Below, piece after piece: positions 24,272-32,943 of a DNA stretch of 52,424 nt. The position numbers were made by a program, and so were the translations under genes. The DNA comes from an uncultured Clostridia bacterium (GTDB lineage: Bacteria; Bacillota; Clostridia; UMGS1883), in assembly GCA_934476455.1 (NCBI GenBank), contig CAKSNY010000018.1, forward strand, positions 1 through 52,424. The letters are read 5' to 3'. The notes under the pieces were generated by a model. The model searched no databases. It was not told the DNA's origin and was given only the letters and a program-made list of their open reading frames with translations. Each line of letters starts with the position of its first letter. Position 1 is the first letter of the stretch.

Positions 24272-24751
24272 ATGAAAAACCAAATCGGTAAACAGGAGAG
24301 AGAGCAGCTCGGAAACAGAATTGTGCTTATCTCCTCGGTTACTTTTTTATATGGGCTTTTGCTTTTGTTTATACAGAAAATGGCGGAAAGCTCGATGACG
24401 GTAAACGGCGCGCTTGCGTTTATACAAATTTTGCGCTGGGTTTCGCTTGCGGGGGCAATGCTTTGCGCCGCGTGGAGCGCTTATAAGGAAAAGAGAGCGT
24501 TTTTTATATATTGCGGAATGTGCATATTCGTGTTTTTAAGCACAACGGTGCTATTGTACTGCGGGCAGCACAATAAAGCGTTTTTGTTAAATTATCTGGC
24601 GCTTTTTATAGTCTTTGTTATGGCGCAGGTTTATTATGCGGTAAAGGTGTACACCTCGCCGAAAAACAAAACGGCGGAGGCAATCTTTTGGATTGCGTGC
24701 CTGCTTTTAACGCTTGCTGTGGCAGTGCTTTGCATAATCCAAAGATTTTAA
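24272..24751 (+). CDS. Hypothetical membrane protein, four or five helices
   Basis: A 159-residue protein I do not recognise. After a charged N-terminus (KNQIGKQEREQLGNR) it has hydrophobic segments at about 22-40, 48-70, 78-98, 105-125 and 135-156, so it should sit in the cytoplasmic membrane. It has its own consensus promoter and a GGAGGG ribosome binding site 5 bases before ATG 24272 (ATG 24269 is too close). Its last codons overlap the last codons of the convergent pdp gene by four bases, with no terminator in between. Confidence 0.7.
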   Translation: MKNQIGKQEREQLGNRIVLISSVTFLYGLLLLFIQKMAESSMTVNGALAFIQILRWVSLAGAMLCAAWSAYKEKRAFFIYCGMCIFVFLSTTVLLYCGQHNKAFLLNYLALFIVFVMAQVYYAVKVYTSPKNKTAEAIFWIACLLLTLAVAVLCIIQRF

Positions 24752-26037
24752 AGTATAACAGGCGGGCATACAGCTTTCTTTTCGCCGATGGTAACGGCGG
24801 AAAGAAAGCTTTTTTCCGAAACGGAAAAAAGAGCGGGGTCATTGGTGTAAAGCGTTGCCAGGGCTTCACCCTTTTTTATTGTGTCGCCCGTTTTTTTATG
24901 CACCGTTATACCGGCGGTAAGGTCAATATCCGCTCCCAGCGTTTTGCGCCCGCTGCCGAGAAGCATACAGCTTTTGCCTATTTCCTCCGTGTCCATATGT
25001 GTGATAAAGCCTTCTTTTTCGGAGATAACGTCAAAGCTGCATTTTGCCGATTTGATAAGGCTCGGGTTTTCGATAAAGGCACAGTCTGCACCTTGCGCTG
25101 CCATCCACTGTGCAAATTTTTTCTTTGCGCTGCCGTCCTTAAGCGCTGCGCGCGAAAGACGGCGCGCCTCTTCCATATCAATATTCAGCGCAAGCGATAC
25201 CATATTTGCGGCAAGCTCTGTTGAAAGAACGGCAAGGTTTTCGTCGCCCCCGCCGGACAAAACCTCCAGCGCTTCCGTCACTTCAAGGCTGTTTCCTATA
25301 TTTTTGCCGAGGGGTACATCCATATTGCTTATAACGGCGCGCACGTTTTTTTGGCACGCCGTGCCTATTTTTATCATCTGCCGGGCAAGCGCGTGTGCAA
25401 GGTGCGGCGTTTTCATAAATGCGCCGCTGCCGCATTTAACATCCAGCACAATATTTTTTGCGCCGGCGGCAATCTTCTTGCTCATAATGCTTGAAGCGAT
25501 AAGCGGTATGCTGTCTACCGTAGCGGTAACGTCGCGCAGGGCGTAAAGCTTTTTGTCCGCGGGGGTAAGGTTTCCGCTTTGCGTTGCAACGCAAAGCCCC
25601 GTTTTAAGGGCAATATCTATAAATTCCTGTGGCGATAGGCTTGTTTTGTAGCCGGGGATAGCCTCAAGCTTGTCCGCGGTGCCGCCGGTATAGCCCAGCC
25701 CCCGCCCCGACATTTTCGCAATTTTTACCCCCAGGCTCGCGGCAATGGGGCAGGCAATAAGCGTCGTTTTGTCGCCCACGCCGCCCGTGCTGTGCTTGTC
25801 CGCAGAGAGCGTTCCCAGCGCGGAAAGGTCTGTCATATCGCCCGAGCGTGCCATACACATTGTAAGGCAGGCGGTTTCCTCGTCCGTCATTCCGCGAAAA
25901 AATATTGCCATTAAAAGGGCAGACATCTGATAATCGGGTATTTCCCCCGCGGTGTAGCCGTTTACCGCATATTCTATCTCTTCTTTTGAAAGCGCGTGTC
26001 CGTCGCGCTTTTTTTCTATTACAGAATACATCTTCAT
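24748..26037 (-). CDS. pdp: Pyrimidine-nucleoside phosphorylase
   Basis: A 429-residue enzyme that splits uridine, deoxyuridine or thymidine with phosphate into base and (deoxy)ribose-1-phosphate. Signature parts are KKRDGHALSKEEIEYAVNGYTAGEIPDYQMSALLMAI at the N-terminus, the phosphate-binding ADKHSTGGVGDKTTL (79-93), SGRGLGYTGGTADKLEAIPGY, and the base-contacting LIASSIMSKKIAAGA. The length is as expected. ATG 26037 overlaps the cdd stop (ATGA), and homologues begin with a matching MxM; but GGAGG lies only one base before it, so ATG 26031, 7 bases from that site, may be used. It follows cdd, giving a pyrimidine salvage operon. Confidence 0.93.
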   Translation of the reverse strand: MKMYSVIEKKRDGHALSKEEIEYAVNGYTAGEIPDYQMSALLMAIFFRGMTDEETACLTMCMARSGDMTDLSALGTLSADKHSTGGVGDKTTLIACPIAASLGVKIAKMSGRGLGYTGGTADKLEAIPGYKTSLSPQEFIDIALKTGLCVATQSGNLTPADKKLYALRDVTATVDSIPLIASSIMSKKIAAGAKNIVLDVKCGSGAFMKTPHLAHALARQMIKIGTACQKNVRAVISNMDVPLGKNIGNSLEVTEALEVLSGGGDENLAVLSTELAANMVSLALNIDMEEARRLSRAALKDGSAKKKFAQWMAAQGADCAFIENPSLIKSAKCSFDVISEKEGFITHMDTEEIGKSCMLLGSGRKTLGADIDLTAGITVHKKTGDTIKKGEALATLYTNDPALFSVSEKSFLSAVTIGEKKAVCPPVIL

Positions 26038-26432
26038 TCCTCCGTTTTAAAAGCCAGCGGTAAAAGGTCTGCCGCTTTGCGGGTAAAAATATTTTTTCCG
26101 TCTGTGGTGTATATTAAAAAATCTTCATCGCAAAACTCCGAAACGGTTTGCCTGCATATCCCGCAGGGGGTACACTCTTTTTCGGGCTTGCCTTCCTTGC
26201 CGCCTACTACAAAAAGCGCGCAAAACTCTCTTTCCCCGGCGCTGACGGCGGCGCAAAACGCGCTGCGCTCGGCGCAAACGGTTGCACCGTAGGTTGCATT
26301 TTCCATATTTGCGCCCGTGTACACCCTGCCGCTTTCTGCAAGCAGCGCCGCCCCAACAAAAAAGTGCGAATACGGCGCGTAGGCATTTTTCATTGCCGAA
26401 ACCGCTTTTTCAAAAAGCTCCTCTTTTGTCAT
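26034..26432 (-). CDS. cdd: Cytidine deaminase
   Basis: A 132-residue homotetrameric-type cytidine deaminase. Zinc ligands are Cys53 (TVCAERSAF, with the catalytic glutamate 55), Cys90 and Cys93 (TPCGIC). It converts (deoxy)cytidine to (deoxy)uridine, which the next gene product phosphorolyses. ATG 26432 lies 6 bases after AAAGGGGTG; an in-frame GTG at 26441 is part of that site. The promoter is at 26454-26482, back to back with the holA promoter. Confidence 0.94.
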   Translation of the reverse strand: MTKEELFEKAVSAMKNAYAPYSHFFVGAALLAESGRVYTGANMENATYGATVCAERSAFCAAVSAGEREFCALFVVGGKEGKPEKECTPCGICRQTVSEFCDEDFLIYTTDGKNIFTRKAADLLPLAFKTEE

Positions 26433-26453
26433 ACAAAACACCCCTTTTTAAAT

Positions 26454-26482
26454 ATTATATTTAAAAAACGGAAATAATACAA
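26454..26482 (-). promoter_or_regulatory. Promoter of cdd-pdp
   Basis: Minus-strand TTGTAT (26482-26477), 17 bases, TATAAT (26459-26454). Confidence 0.65.
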
Positions 26483-26502
26483 CAGATAATTTTTATTAAA
26501 TG

Positions 26503-26531
26503 TTGAAATTTTCCTTTTGAAATGCTATAAT
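26503..26531 (+). promoter_or_regulatory. Promoter of the holA operon
   Basis: TTGAAA (26503-26508), 17 bases, TATAAT (26526-26531). Confidence 0.7.
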
Positions 26532-26561
26532 TTTATCAGTAACCCGAAAAGGAATGTGTCT

Positions 26562-27554
26562 ATGTATTACGAAGAGCTGCGCGCAGCAATTAAAGAGGGC
26601 AATATTGCCCCGCTTTATATTTTTGAAGGGCAGGAGGAATACCTTGCCGAATACTGCATATCGGAAATAAAAAAAAGAATTATAGAGCCTTGGGCAGAGC
26701 TGCTTAACTTTAAAAGCTATTCCTTTTTGCCCGATATAAGAGAGGCTACAGACTTTTTGGAAACGCTGCCTGTGATGAGTGAGCGAAAAATGGCGGTTTT
26801 CCGCCGCTGCAATATTTTCGGAAATATTAAAAACAAGGCGCAGTGGCAAAAGCTTTTTGAAAACCCTATGCCCGAGGGCTGCATAATTATATGGGAGGAC
26901 AGCATAAACCTTAAAAAGCCGCCCGCACTTTACAAGGCTGTTCAGAAAAACGCCGTAACGGTAAGCTTTAATCTGCAAAGCGAAAGCAGCCTCAGAAGCT
27001 GGGTAACAAAAATTGCCGCCGCAAGCAAAAAAACGATAGACGCATCTGCGGCGCAATACCTTGTAGCGTCTATGGGGCGTAAAATGCAGCCCATACGCAC
27101 GGAGCTTGAAAAAATAATTGCATTTTCAAAGGGCGGCACAATATCGCGCGCCGATATAGACAGCGTTATAGTAAAGCCTGCGGAGGAAAGCGTGTTTTCT
27201 CTTATAGACGCTGTTTTTGAGGGGAAGCGCGAGCAGTGCTATAACCTGATATACGCCCTGCGCGCGCAGCGGCAGGAGCCTGTTGCGATTATCTCCCTGC
27301 TTTCGGGGCAGCTTATGACAATATATAAAGCAAAGCTGTATCTTCTGGGCGCAAGCTCGATGCAAAGCGCGGCACAAAAGCTGGGCGGCGGCTACAACGC
27401 CGAAAAATGCGTGCGCCGTGCGGGTAAAATAAAGGTGGAAAACATCGAAAATCTTATAAATTTGTGTTATGAGAAAGACCGCGATATAAAAAGAGGGCTT
27501 ACCACGGGATGGTCGGCGCTTGAAACGCTTATCGCAGAATATAAATTTTATTAA
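26562..27554 (+). CDS. holA: DNA polymerase III delta subunit
   Basis: A 330-residue clamp-loader subunit. The N-terminus (LRAAIKEGNIAPLYIFEGQEEYLAEYCISEIKKRII) has the nucleotide-free AAA+ start (YIFxGxEE) of HolA. Further on are ETLPVMSERKMAVFRRC, GCIIIWEDSINLKK, LEKIIAFSKGGTISRADIDSVIVKPAEESVFSLIDAVFEGK and a helical C-terminal collar domain. Delta opens the beta sliding clamp during loading. ATG 26562 follows AAAAGGA; the 15 codons before it overlap the promoter. It heads an operon with a peptidase, rqcP and tex. Confidence 0.92.
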   Translation: MYYEELRAAIKEGNIAPLYIFEGQEEYLAEYCISEIKKRIIEPWAELLNFKSYSFLPDIREATDFLETLPVMSERKMAVFRRCNIFGNIKNKAQWQKLFENPMPEGCIIIWEDSINLKKPPALYKAVQKNAVTVSFNLQSESSLRSWVTKIAAASKKTIDASAAQYLVASMGRKMQPIRTELEKIIAFSKGGTISRADIDSVIVKPAEESVFSLIDAVFEGKREQCYNLIYALRAQRQEPVAIISLLSGQLMTIYKAKLYLLGASSMQSAAQKLGGGYNAEKCVRRAGKIKVENIENLINLCYEKDRDIKRGLTTGWSALETLIAEYKFY

Positions 27555-27567
27555 GGGGGACTTATTT

Positions 27568-28941
27568 ATGAAATACAAGCTTGAAAACGGATGGACAAAG
27601 GAGATAGACAAAAGCGCCGTATACGAATACGCAAACGGCTACAAGCGCTTTTTAAATATTGCCAAAACAGAGCGCGAAAGCGTGGCGGAGGCTGTAAAAA
27701 TGGCGCAGGAAAAGGGCTTTAAGTCTCTTTCCGAATTTGGCACGCTTAAAGCGGGCGACAGGTTCTACTGTGTAAACCGCGGCAAAGAAATTATTGCCGG
27801 AATAATCGGCGAGGAAAGCATTGAAGACGGTGTAAACATAGTAGGCTCGCACGTGGACGCGCCGCGCCTTGACCTGAAGCAAAACCCGCTTTACGAGGAC
27901 AGCGAAATGGCATATTTCAAAACGCACTATTACGGCGGTATTAAAAAATACCAGTGGACAGCCGTTCCGCTTGCACTGCACGGCGTTGTTGTAAAAAAGG
28001 ACGGCACATCCGTAAACATCCGCATAGGCGACGAAACGGACGATGTAACGTTTGTTATAACAGATCTTTTGCCGCATCTTGCATCCGAACAGATGAAAAA
28101 AACGGCTTCCGAAATAATAGAGGGAGAGGGGCTTAACCTTCTCATAGGCTCTGCCCCGGTTAAGGGAGAGAGCGGTGAAACCGAGCTTGTAAAGCAAAAC
28201 ATTCTTGCAATTCTTAACGAAAAATACGGCATAACCGAGGAGGATTTCTTAAGCGCCGAGATAGAGGCTGTTCCCGCGGCAAATGCAAAGGATATAGGCT
28301 TTGACAGGTCTATGATAGGCTCCTACGGGCATGACGACAGGGTGTGCGCGTATCCGAACCTTACCGCGCTTTTGTCAACCGAAAAATGCAAAAAAACGGC
28401 TCTGTGCCTTCTTACCGATAAGGAGGAGGTCGGCAGTATGGGCAATACCGGCGCAAAGAGCAACTTTTTAAGGCTTGTTCTGGCAGAGCTGCTTGAAAAA
28501 AGCGGCGCGGGGGCGTCCCCCGTTAAGCTTCTGCGCTGCCTTGACAAAAGCTTTTGCTTAAGTGCGGACGTAAACGCAGCGTTTGACCCCAACTTCCCAA
28601 GCGTGTATGACAAGCGCAACGCCGGCAGAATAAACTACGGAATTACGGTGTCCAAATATACCGGCGCACGCGGAAAGGGCGGCTCGAACGACGCTTCGGC
28701 GGAATATATGGCAAAGGTCCGCAATATATTTGACGGGGCGGGCGTTTTGTGGCACACCGCAGAGCTTGGAAAGGTGGACATAGGCGGCGGCGGAACGATT
28801 GCACAGTATATGTCAAACCTGGGCATAGAAACGGTGGACTGCGGCGTATCGGTGCTCAGTATGCACGCTCCGTTCGAGGTTGTGGCAAAGCTTGACGTTT
28901 ATATGACGTATAAGGCGTTTTGCGCATTTTTTAAATCATAA
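27568..28941 (+). CDS. M18 family aspartyl aminopeptidase
   Basis: A 457-residue metallo-aminopeptidase of family M18. Metal-site motifs are present: GSHVDAPRLDLK (about 93-104), GSYGHDDRVCAY with the bridging aspartate (about 250-261), CLLTDKEEVGSMG (about 280-292, catalytic glutamates), and SMHAPFEVVAKLD near the end for the last histidine. It forms large tetrahedral dodecamers in known members and trims N-terminal residues, mainly acidic ones, from cytoplasmic peptides. ATG 27568 follows AAGGGGGA, 13 bases after the holA stop. Confidence 0.92.
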   Translation: MKYKLENGWTKEIDKSAVYEYANGYKRFLNIAKTERESVAEAVKMAQEKGFKSLSEFGTLKAGDRFYCVNRGKEIIAGIIGEESIEDGVNIVGSHVDAPRLDLKQNPLYEDSEMAYFKTHYYGGIKKYQWTAVPLALHGVVVKKDGTSVNIRIGDETDDVTFVITDLLPHLASEQMKKTASEIIEGEGLNLLIGSAPVKGESGETELVKQNILAILNEKYGITEEDFLSAEIEAVPAANAKDIGFDRSMIGSYGHDDRVCAYPNLTALLSTEKCKKTALCLLTDKEEVGSMGNTGAKSNFLRLVLAELLEKSGAGASPVKLLRCLDKSFCLSADVNAAFDPNFPSVYDKRNAGRINYGITVSKYTGARGKGGSNDASAEYMAKVRNIFDGAGVLWHTAELGKVDIGGGGTIAQYMSNLGIETVDCGVSVLSMHAPFEVVAKLDVYMTYKAFCAFFKS

Positions 28942-28953
28942 GGAAGATGTAAT

Positions 28954-29202
28954 ATGAGGATAGATAAATTTTTGAAGGTGTCGCGCATAATAAAGCGCCG
29001 CACCGTCGCAAGCGAGGCGTGCTCTGCGGGGCGCGTGGTTATAAACGGCCGCGTATGCAAAAGCGCGTCGGAGGTTAAAAAGGGCGATATTGTGGAAATA
29101 ACCTTCGGGCAGCGGCATATAACGCTGCGCGTTGAAGAGCTGCGCGAGCATGTTTTAAAGGACGACGCACCGCTTTTGTACACGGTGCTTGAAAATAATT
29201 AA
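28954..29202 (+). CDS. rqcP: S4-domain RNA-binding protein RqcP (YabO)
   Basis: An 82-residue S4-domain protein: MRIDKFLKVSRIIKRRTVASEACSAGRVVINGRVCKSASEVKKGDIVEITFGQRHITLRVEEL. It closely follows the B. subtilis YabO/RqcP pattern (RLDKFLKVSRLIKRRTLA), the factor that binds obstructed 50S subunits and helps RqcH add alanine tails to stalled chains. ATG 28954 follows GGAAG. It lies 12 bases after the peptidase gene and 14 before tex. Confidence 0.9.
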   Translation: MRIDKFLKVSRIIKRRTVASEACSAGRVVINGRVCKSASEVKKGDIVEITFGQRHITLRVEELREHVLKDDAPLLYTVLENN

Positions 29203-29216
29203 GGACGGAAAGTTTA

Positions 29217-31358
29217 ATGGACATTTTAAAAACGCTGTGCCAAAAGCTTGGTACGGACGAAAGGCATACGAATAATGTAATAAAGCTGCTTGACGAGGGG
29301 AACACCGTTCCCTTTATAGCAAGGTACCGCAAGGAGCTTACGGGCAATATGGACGACGGGGTTATACGCACCTTAAAATCCACGCTTGATTCTCTGCGCG
29401 CGCTTGACGGGCGCAGAGAGGAAATAACGCGCCTTATTTCCGAGCAAAATCTTATGACAGAGGATGTTGCGGCGGCAATCAATGCGGCGGCAACCTTAAC
29501 CGAGCTTGAGGACATCTACCGCCCTTACAGACCGAAACGGAAAACGCGCGCAAGCGTTGCGCGTGAAAAGGGGCTTCTGCCGCTTGCGGAGCTTATCCTC
29601 GCGCAGGAGTTTTCGGGCGATGTTTTTTCCGAAGCGGAAAAGTACATAAGCGAAGAAAAGGGCGTTTTAACCGGGGAGGACGCCGTTTGCGGCGCAAAGG
29701 ATATAATAGCCGAGCAGATAAGCGACAATGCCGCCTACAGAAAAGAAATCCGCCGTATTACGTACAAAAACGGCATTTTGCGCACAAAGGCAGCAAAAGA
29801 GGAAAACCCCGTTTACAAAATGTATTTCGATTTTTCCGAGCCTGTAAGCCGCGCCGCCGACCACCGCATAATGGCAATGGACAGGGGCGAGCGCGAGGGA
29901 GCGATAACCGTAAAAACAGAGCTTGAGCAAAACCTTTGCGAAAGCTATCTTATAAAAGAAACGGTGCGTGCAGGCAATATGTGTTCGCAGCTTGTTAGAG
30001 AAGCTGCGGAGGATGCCTATAAAAGGCTTATAGCGCCCTCTGTGGAAAACGAGATACGCTCTCTTTTAACAGAGCGCGCGCAAAACAGCGCGATAGAGCT
30101 TTTCGGCGTAAACCTTAAAAATCTTCTTATGGCGCCGCCCGTTAAGGGACACACGGTTTTGGGCATTGACCCGGGTTATCGCACGGGATGCAAGCTTGCC
30201 GTGGTTGACCCCACGGGTAAGGTGCTGGAAACGGGCGTAGGTTATTTTACGCTTGAACACCACGACACAGCCCGCGCAAAAAAGCAGGTTTCGGAAATGA
30301 TAATGCGAAACGGCGTAACCGTTATATCGATTGGAAACGGCACCGCAACAGGAGAGAGCGAGCAGTTTATTTCAGACCTTATAAGCGAAATGGCGCTTCC
30401 CGTAAAATATATGGTTGTTTCGGAGGCGGGCGCCTCTGTATACAGTGCGAGCGAGCTTGCCGCGCAGGAATTTCCCGATTACGACGTGTCGTTAAGAAGT
30501 GCGGTCAGCATTGCACGCCGCCTGCAAGACCCCCTTGCAGAGCTTGTTAAAATAGACCCGCGCTCCATAGGCGTGGGGCAATATCAGCACGACTGCAACC
30601 AAAAACAGCTTTCCGCCGCGCTGGGCGGAGTTGTGGAGGGGTGCGTAAACGCCGTCGGGGTGGACCTTAACACCGCGTCGCCCTCGCTTTTAAGCTATGT
30701 TTCGGGCATAGGCACGGCGGTTGCGAAAAACATTGTGGCATACCGCGAGGAAAACGGCAGCTTTGAAACGCGCAGGCAGCTTTTAAAGGTGAAAAAGCTC
30801 GGCGCAAAGGCGTATGAGCAGTGCGCGGGGTTTTTGCGCATACCGGGCGGGGATGAATTTTTAGACAATACCGCCGTTCATCCCGAAAGCTACGACGCGG
30901 CGCGCGCCCTTGTAAAAGAGTGCGGCTACAGCCTTGATGATGCAAGGCAGGGCAGGCTTTCGGATATACGAAGCCGTATTTCAAAGGAATGTGCCGAAAA
31001 AATATGCGGCGAATATTCCGTAGGAATGTTTACCCTGCGCGACATATGCGACGCGCTTGCAAAGCCCGGGCGCGATATGCGCGACGAGCTGCCCAAGCCC
31101 ATCCTTCGCAGCGGTGTAATATCCATAGATTCGCTTTCCCCGGGAATGGTGCTTGAGGGAACGGTAAGAAATGTTACCGACTTCGGCGCGTTTGTGGATA
31201 TAGGCGTTCATCAGGACGGCTTGGTGCATATATCGCAGATTTCGGATAAATTTATAAAGCACCCGACAGACGTTTTGTCCATAGGAGATAATGTAAAGGT
31301 GAAAATTCTTGATATAGACCGTGAAAAAGGTCGTATATCGCTTACGATGAAGCTTTGA
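29217..31358 (+). CDS. tex: Tex family RNA-binding transcription accessory protein
   Basis: A 713-residue Tex protein in the usual order: helical N-terminal region (NTVPFIARYRKELTGNMDDGVIR, YRPYRPKRKTRASVAREKGL), a YqgF/RuvC-like domain (VLGIDPGYRTGCKLAVVD, about 314-331), helix-hairpin-helix motifs (VDLNTASPSLLSYVSGIGTAVAKNIV near 485), and a C-terminal S1 domain (GMVLEGTVRNVTDFGAFVDIGVHQDGLVHISQ, about 642-673). It binds nucleic acids and is linked to transcription and recovery from damage. ATG 29217 follows ACGGAAAG. The final gene of this operon; no hairpin terminator is visible after it. Confidence 0.95.
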   Translation: MDILKTLCQKLGTDERHTNNVIKLLDEGNTVPFIARYRKELTGNMDDGVIRTLKSTLDSLRALDGRREEITRLISEQNLMTEDVAAAINAAATLTELEDIYRPYRPKRKTRASVAREKGLLPLAELILAQEFSGDVFSEAEKYISEEKGVLTGEDAVCGAKDIIAEQISDNAAYRKEIRRITYKNGILRTKAAKEENPVYKMYFDFSEPVSRAADHRIMAMDRGEREGAITVKTELEQNLCESYLIKETVRAGNMCSQLVREAAEDAYKRLIAPSVENEIRSLLTERAQNSAIELFGVNLKNLLMAPPVKGHTVLGIDPGYRTGCKLAVVDPTGKVLETGVGYFTLEHHDTARAKKQVSEMIMRNGVTVISIGNGTATGESEQFISDLISEMALPVKYMVVSEAGASVYSASELAAQEFPDYDVSLRSAVSIARRLQDPLAELVKIDPRSIGVGQYQHDCNQKQLSAALGGVVEGCVNAVGVDLNTASPSLLSYVSGIGTAVAKNIVAYREENGSFETRRQLLKVKKLGAKAYEQCAGFLRIPGGDEFLDNTAVHPESYDAARALVKECGYSLDDARQGRLSDIRSRISKECAEKICGEYSVGMFTLRDICDALAKPGRDMRDELPKPILRSGVISIDSLSPGMVLEGTVRNVTDFGAFVDIGVHQDGLVHISQISDKFIKHPTDVLSIGDNVKVKILDIDREKGRISLTMKL

Positions 31359-31369
31359 ATATGTAAATA

Positions 31370-31398
31370 TTGACTTAAACGGCTTTTTGTGATATAAT
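31370..31398 (+). promoter_or_regulatory. Promoter of the polar amino acid ABC operon
   Basis: TTGACT (31370-31375), 17 bases, TATAAT (31393-31398), only 12 bases after tex. Confidence 0.75.
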
Positions 31399-31427
31399 AA
31401 TGCAACAAAACTGAAAGGAATGTTGTT

Positions 31428-32192
31428 ATGAAAAAGATATTGGCACTTGTTATGACTCTGGCATTGGCATTTTCTTTTGCAGGCTGCAATAAGAAGCAGG
31501 CGCAGGGTACAAGCGGGGATAAGGTTTATAAAATTTCTTCGGACAATTCGTTTGCTCCGTTTGAATTTTTGGATTCGGAAACAAATAAGTATATAGGTCT
31601 TGATATGGATATTATTGCGGCTGTGGCAAAGGATCAGAATTTTAAGTATGAGGTTAAGAACGAAGGCTTTGACGCGGCTATGGGTTCGGTTCAGTCGGGT
31701 CAGGCAGACGCGATGATTGCCGGAATGACAATTAACGACGAGCGTAAAAAAACGTTCGATTTTTCCGAGGGCTATTTTGAAGACGGACAGATTCTTGTTG
31801 TACAAAGCGGCAGCGACATTAAAACCCCCGCAGACCTTAAGGGAAAGAGCGTGGCTGCAAAAACAAGCACAATTTCGGCTGAAATTACAGAGCAGTATTC
31901 AAAGGAATACGGCTTTAAGGTTGTTTATTACGAGGATTCGCCCACAATGTACACCGCTGTTGAAAGCGGCACAAACGTTGCCTGCTTTGAGGACAGAAGC
32001 GTTATCGGCTGGGCAATAAAGGAATCGGGGCTTAAGCTTAAAACAACGGGCGACGTATTAAAGCCCGGTTACTACGGTTTTGCCGTAAGAAAGGGTACAA
32101 ATGCCGAGCTTATAGATATGTTTAACAAGGGTCTTGAAAACATAAAAGCCTCGGGCGAGTATGACAAGATACTTGCTAAATACGGTTATTAA
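31428..32192 (+). CDS. Polar amino acid ABC transporter substrate-binding lipoprotein
   Basis: A 254-residue solute-binding protein of the SBP_bac_3 family. Residues 1-19 are a lipoprotein signal ending in SFAGC (lipidated Cys20). The mature part has YKISSDNSFAPFEFLDSETNKYIGLDMDIIAAVAKDQ, then AMIAGMTINDERKKTFDFSEGYF and LKGKSVAAKTSTISAE, typical of glutamine, arginine or cystine binders; the ligand cannot be decided by eye. ATG 31428 follows AAAGGAATG. Its gene is followed by a perfect hairpin, then the permease and ATPase genes. Confidence 0.92.
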   Translation: MKKILALVMTLALAFSFAGCNKKQAQGTSGDKVYKISSDNSFAPFEFLDSETNKYIGLDMDIIAAVAKDQNFKYEVKNEGFDAAMGSVQSGQADAMIAGMTINDERKKTFDFSEGYFEDGQILVVQSGSDIKTPADLKGKSVAAKTSTISAEITEQYSKEYGFKVVYYEDSPTMYTAVESGTNVACFEDRSVIGWAIKESGLKLKTTGDVLKPGYYGFAVRKGTNAELIDMFNKGLENIKASGEYDKILAKYGY

Positions 32193-32204
32193 GAGATTTA
32201 CGGG

Positions 32205-32232
32205 CAAAACGGCGCGTTTACGCGCCGTTTTG
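32205..32232 (+). terminator. Intra-operon hairpin after the binding-protein gene
   Basis: Twelve perfect pairs (CAAAACGGCGCG / CGCGCCGTTTTG) around TTTA. There is no real T-tract after it, so it most likely protects the upstream mRNA and lowers permease expression rather than stopping transcription fully. Confidence 0.65.
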
Positions 32233-32259
32233 CAGATATTATAGGGTGAGAGATAGAGT

Positions 32260-32943
32260 ATGAATTTTGAAAGAGTATGGGGTGAAGCAACCCCCCTTTT
32301 GCTTGACGGAATAAAGCTTACCGTCACGGTATCGCTTTTGTCCCTGGCGATAGGTCTTATTATAGGATTTTTTGTATGTATTCTGCGCAGGTCGCGCTTT
32401 GTGCTTTTTTCGGCGATTGCCCGCATATATCTGTGGATAATACGCGGCACGCCTATGCTTGTGCAGGCGTTTATCGTTTATTTCGGTATTCCGCAGCTTA
32501 TGGCGCTTTTTTTCGGCGAGTTTCGGATGGATCCGTACACCGCGGGAGTTATAACGCTCAGCCTTAATGCGGGCGCCTATATTTCGGAAATTTTCCGCGG
32601 CGGTATAGAGGCTGTAAACAAAGGACAGGTAGAGGCGGCACGCTCGCTCGGGCTTTCCGCGTCCAAAACGATGGTAAAGGTTGTTTTGCCGCAGGCAATA
32701 AAAATATCCATTCCGTCGCTTGTAAACCAGTTTATTATAACCGTAAAGGATACGTCTATTCTTTCTGTAATAGGTATGGCGGAAATTGTAAACCGTGCAA
32801 AGGTATATGTGGGAAAATCGTACCAGTTTTTTGCTACATACCTTATCGTAGCGCTTTATTACCTGGTTGTAATATCGGTGCTTATGATTATTTCAAATTA
32901 TTTGGAGAAGAAGTTTAACTATGAAAAACAAGGTAATCGTTAA
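32260..32943 (+). CDS. Polar amino acid ABC transporter permease
   Basis: A 227-residue HisM/GlnP-type permease: LLDGIKLTVTVSLLSLAIGLIIGF at the start, RGTPMLVQAFIVYFGIPQL, then the EAA loop SLNAGAYISEIFRGGIEAVNKGQVEAARSLGLSASKTMVKVVLPQAI that docks with the ATPase. About five membrane helices. ATG 32260 is preceded by GGGTGAGAGA. Its last 23 bases overlap the start of the ATPase gene, so the two are translated together. Confidence 0.93.
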   Translation: MNFERVWGEATPLLLDGIKLTVTVSLLSLAIGLIIGFFVCILRRSRFVLFSAIARIYLWIIRGTPMLVQAFIVYFGIPQLMALFFGEFRMDPYTAGVITLSLNAGAYISEIFRGGIEAVNKGQVEAARSLGLSASKTMVKVVLPQAIKISIPSLVNQFIITVKDTSILSVIGMAEIVNRAKVYVGKSYQFFATYLIVALYYLVVISVLMIISNYLEKKFNYEKQGNR

